Below, piece by piece: positions 63,154 to 64,000 of a DNA stretch of 64,000 nt (position 1 is its first letter; each line of letters begins with the position of its first letter). Made by a program: the position numbers and the translations under genes. The notes under the pieces are model-generated. The model saw nothing but the letters and a program-made list of their open reading frames with translations, had not been told where the DNA came from and ran no database searches. Source of the stretch: Pagrus major (taxonomy: Eukaryota > Chordata > Actinopteri > Spariformes > Sparidae); NCBI RefSeq assembly GCF_040436345.1, contig NC_133235.1, forward strand, positions 21,104,660-21,168,659, read 5' to 3'.

Positions 63154-63568
63154 GGGCCGTATTTCAAGGCAAAACAACATACTTGACAACCTATTAACAT
63201 GCAAAACGTAGCATTCAACCACTTCCGAGCTAACATGACTGTTTGATAGTGTTACAGGATATGAAAGGAACATATTCATTCAATTCATTCTAAAATATCA
63301 ACACATCCTGGATGTATGGATATGTATGCAGTTGCTGTTAAGTGAATGAAGCACCATACACTCATCTCAGTCTAACCTACCCGTGTTGGCGCATCATCGT
63401 TGCTGAAGATATATGTTCCAGGAAGTGGTTGAATGCTAATGTTAGCCAATTGGTTAGCATAATGTTAGTGTAACAGGTGTCATCTTGCGTTGTATTAAAT
63501 AAAGAGGCCTAACGCCTATTTGACAAATGGGTTGTCAAATATGCCGTTTTTACCTTGAGATATGGCCC
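63154..63568. mobile_element. Foldback (MITE-like) element with two nested inverted-repeat pairs
   Basis: Outer arms: GGGCCGTATTTCAAGGCAAA from 63154, matched by the complement of the right end, GGGCCATATCTCAAGGTAAA, then ACTTGACAACC against ATTTGACAACCC. Inner arms: TAGCATTCAACCACTTCC near 63211 is exactly complementary to GGAAGTGGTTGAATGCTA near 63421. About 415 bp, no coding capacity. It lies about 330 bp upstream of the candidate exon at the right edge. Confidence 0.8.
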
Positions 63569-63898
63569 GACTTCACACAAGCTATCCATCATCTTTTCAA
63601 CACCTGATCCATCAGGAAGCAGTGAAATGATAACAATTTGTCAGATTCTGCAGCCTATGTTTACATGACTTGCAGGGATGTCAAAGGAAAATGGCTGGCG
63701 TTCGAATATGGTCTATGCTGGGAATTACGTGAGCTTACTGAACTACCAAATAGAGATGGTAGAGATGTGATTTGATAGGTGGAAGACCACTAACAGGAGA
63801 GCAAGGCAGCTCCAACAGTCTGTGCAAATCCACTGAGAGAACGTCTTATCGTGTGTCTTATGTTGGTTTAAAAATGTTATACCAATTTATCTCAGAAA

Positions 63899-63966
63899 AT
63901 GGATAGCAGCCCCCGGCGCTTCAGCTTTTCTGAGAAAACAATTCAAGAAAGCCTTTATGAGAAAAG
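63899..63966 (+). CDS. Candidate first coding exon of an unidentified gene (partial)
   Basis: From ATG 63899 the frame reads MDSSPRRFSFSEKTIQESL then YEK and ends with AG, followed by a consensus donor GTAAGT at 63967. An acceptor-like TTTATCTCAG ends at 63895, four bases before the start-codon G's codon, so this may be a second exon carrying the start codon after a non-coding 5' exon. The serine/arginine-rich opening suits a cytosolic N-terminus with a possible basophilic kinase site (RRFSFS). I do not recognise the protein. The gene would continue to the right of the window. Confidence is moderate because the segment is only 68 bp. Confidence 0.45.
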
Positions 63967-64000
63967 GTAAGTGGAACAGAAGCTTGGAAAGGGGTAAGGA

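Overview
The window looks like nuclear DNA of a ray-finned fish, most likely a percomorph teleost. It holds compact multi-exon vertebrate genes with GT-AG introns, a tRNA-derived SINE, many short inverted-repeat DNA elements of fish type, and abundant microsatellites. There are no bacterial or viral features. The species cannot be named from the sequence alone.

Genes occupy the first 23 kb. At the left edge is the 3' half of srsf11 (45-1970, + strand), an SR-family splicing factor. It converges tail-to-tail on ankrd13c (14363-4354, - strand, 13 coding exons, 523 aa), an ER-associated ankyrin-repeat receptor chaperone. From memory, the human orthologues SRSF11 and ANKRD13C are neighbours in the same convergent layout on 1p31.1. 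A 634 bp head-to-head promoter, carrying a TCGCGAGA element and a perfect CRE, separates ankrd13c from the intronless znf830 (14998-16035, + strand), a spliceosome-associated zinc-finger protein. znf830 converges on efcab14 (22820-17675, - strand, 9 coding exons, 411 aa), a single-pass membrane coiled-coil protein with a C-terminal EF-hand. Two of the four genes (srsf11, znf830) act in pre-mRNA splicing, but there is no operon-like logic here. They are independent housekeeping-type genes.

From about 23.6 kb to 63.9 kb I find no convincing coding exon. This stretch is intergenic or a very large intron. It contains recognisable repeats: inverted-repeat (MITE-like) elements, one nested insertion, a decayed Tc1/mariner transposase fragment, a 27-bp minisatellite, an (ATCT)25 tract, a triplicated block of about 520-570 bp, and a perfect 20-bp hairpin. 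Between these lie long stretches of apparently unique AT-rich DNA where conserved non-coding elements could sit. At the extreme right edge (63899-63966, + strand) a short open segment with good splice signals looks like the first coding exon of an unrecognised gene.

No novel multi-gene system is evident. The best leads are an ankrd13c splice donor bordered by a SINE target-site duplication, the 56.9 kb hairpin with a template-switch signature, the 51.4-52.9 kb triplication, the nested and foldback elements, and the unidentified right-edge exon.
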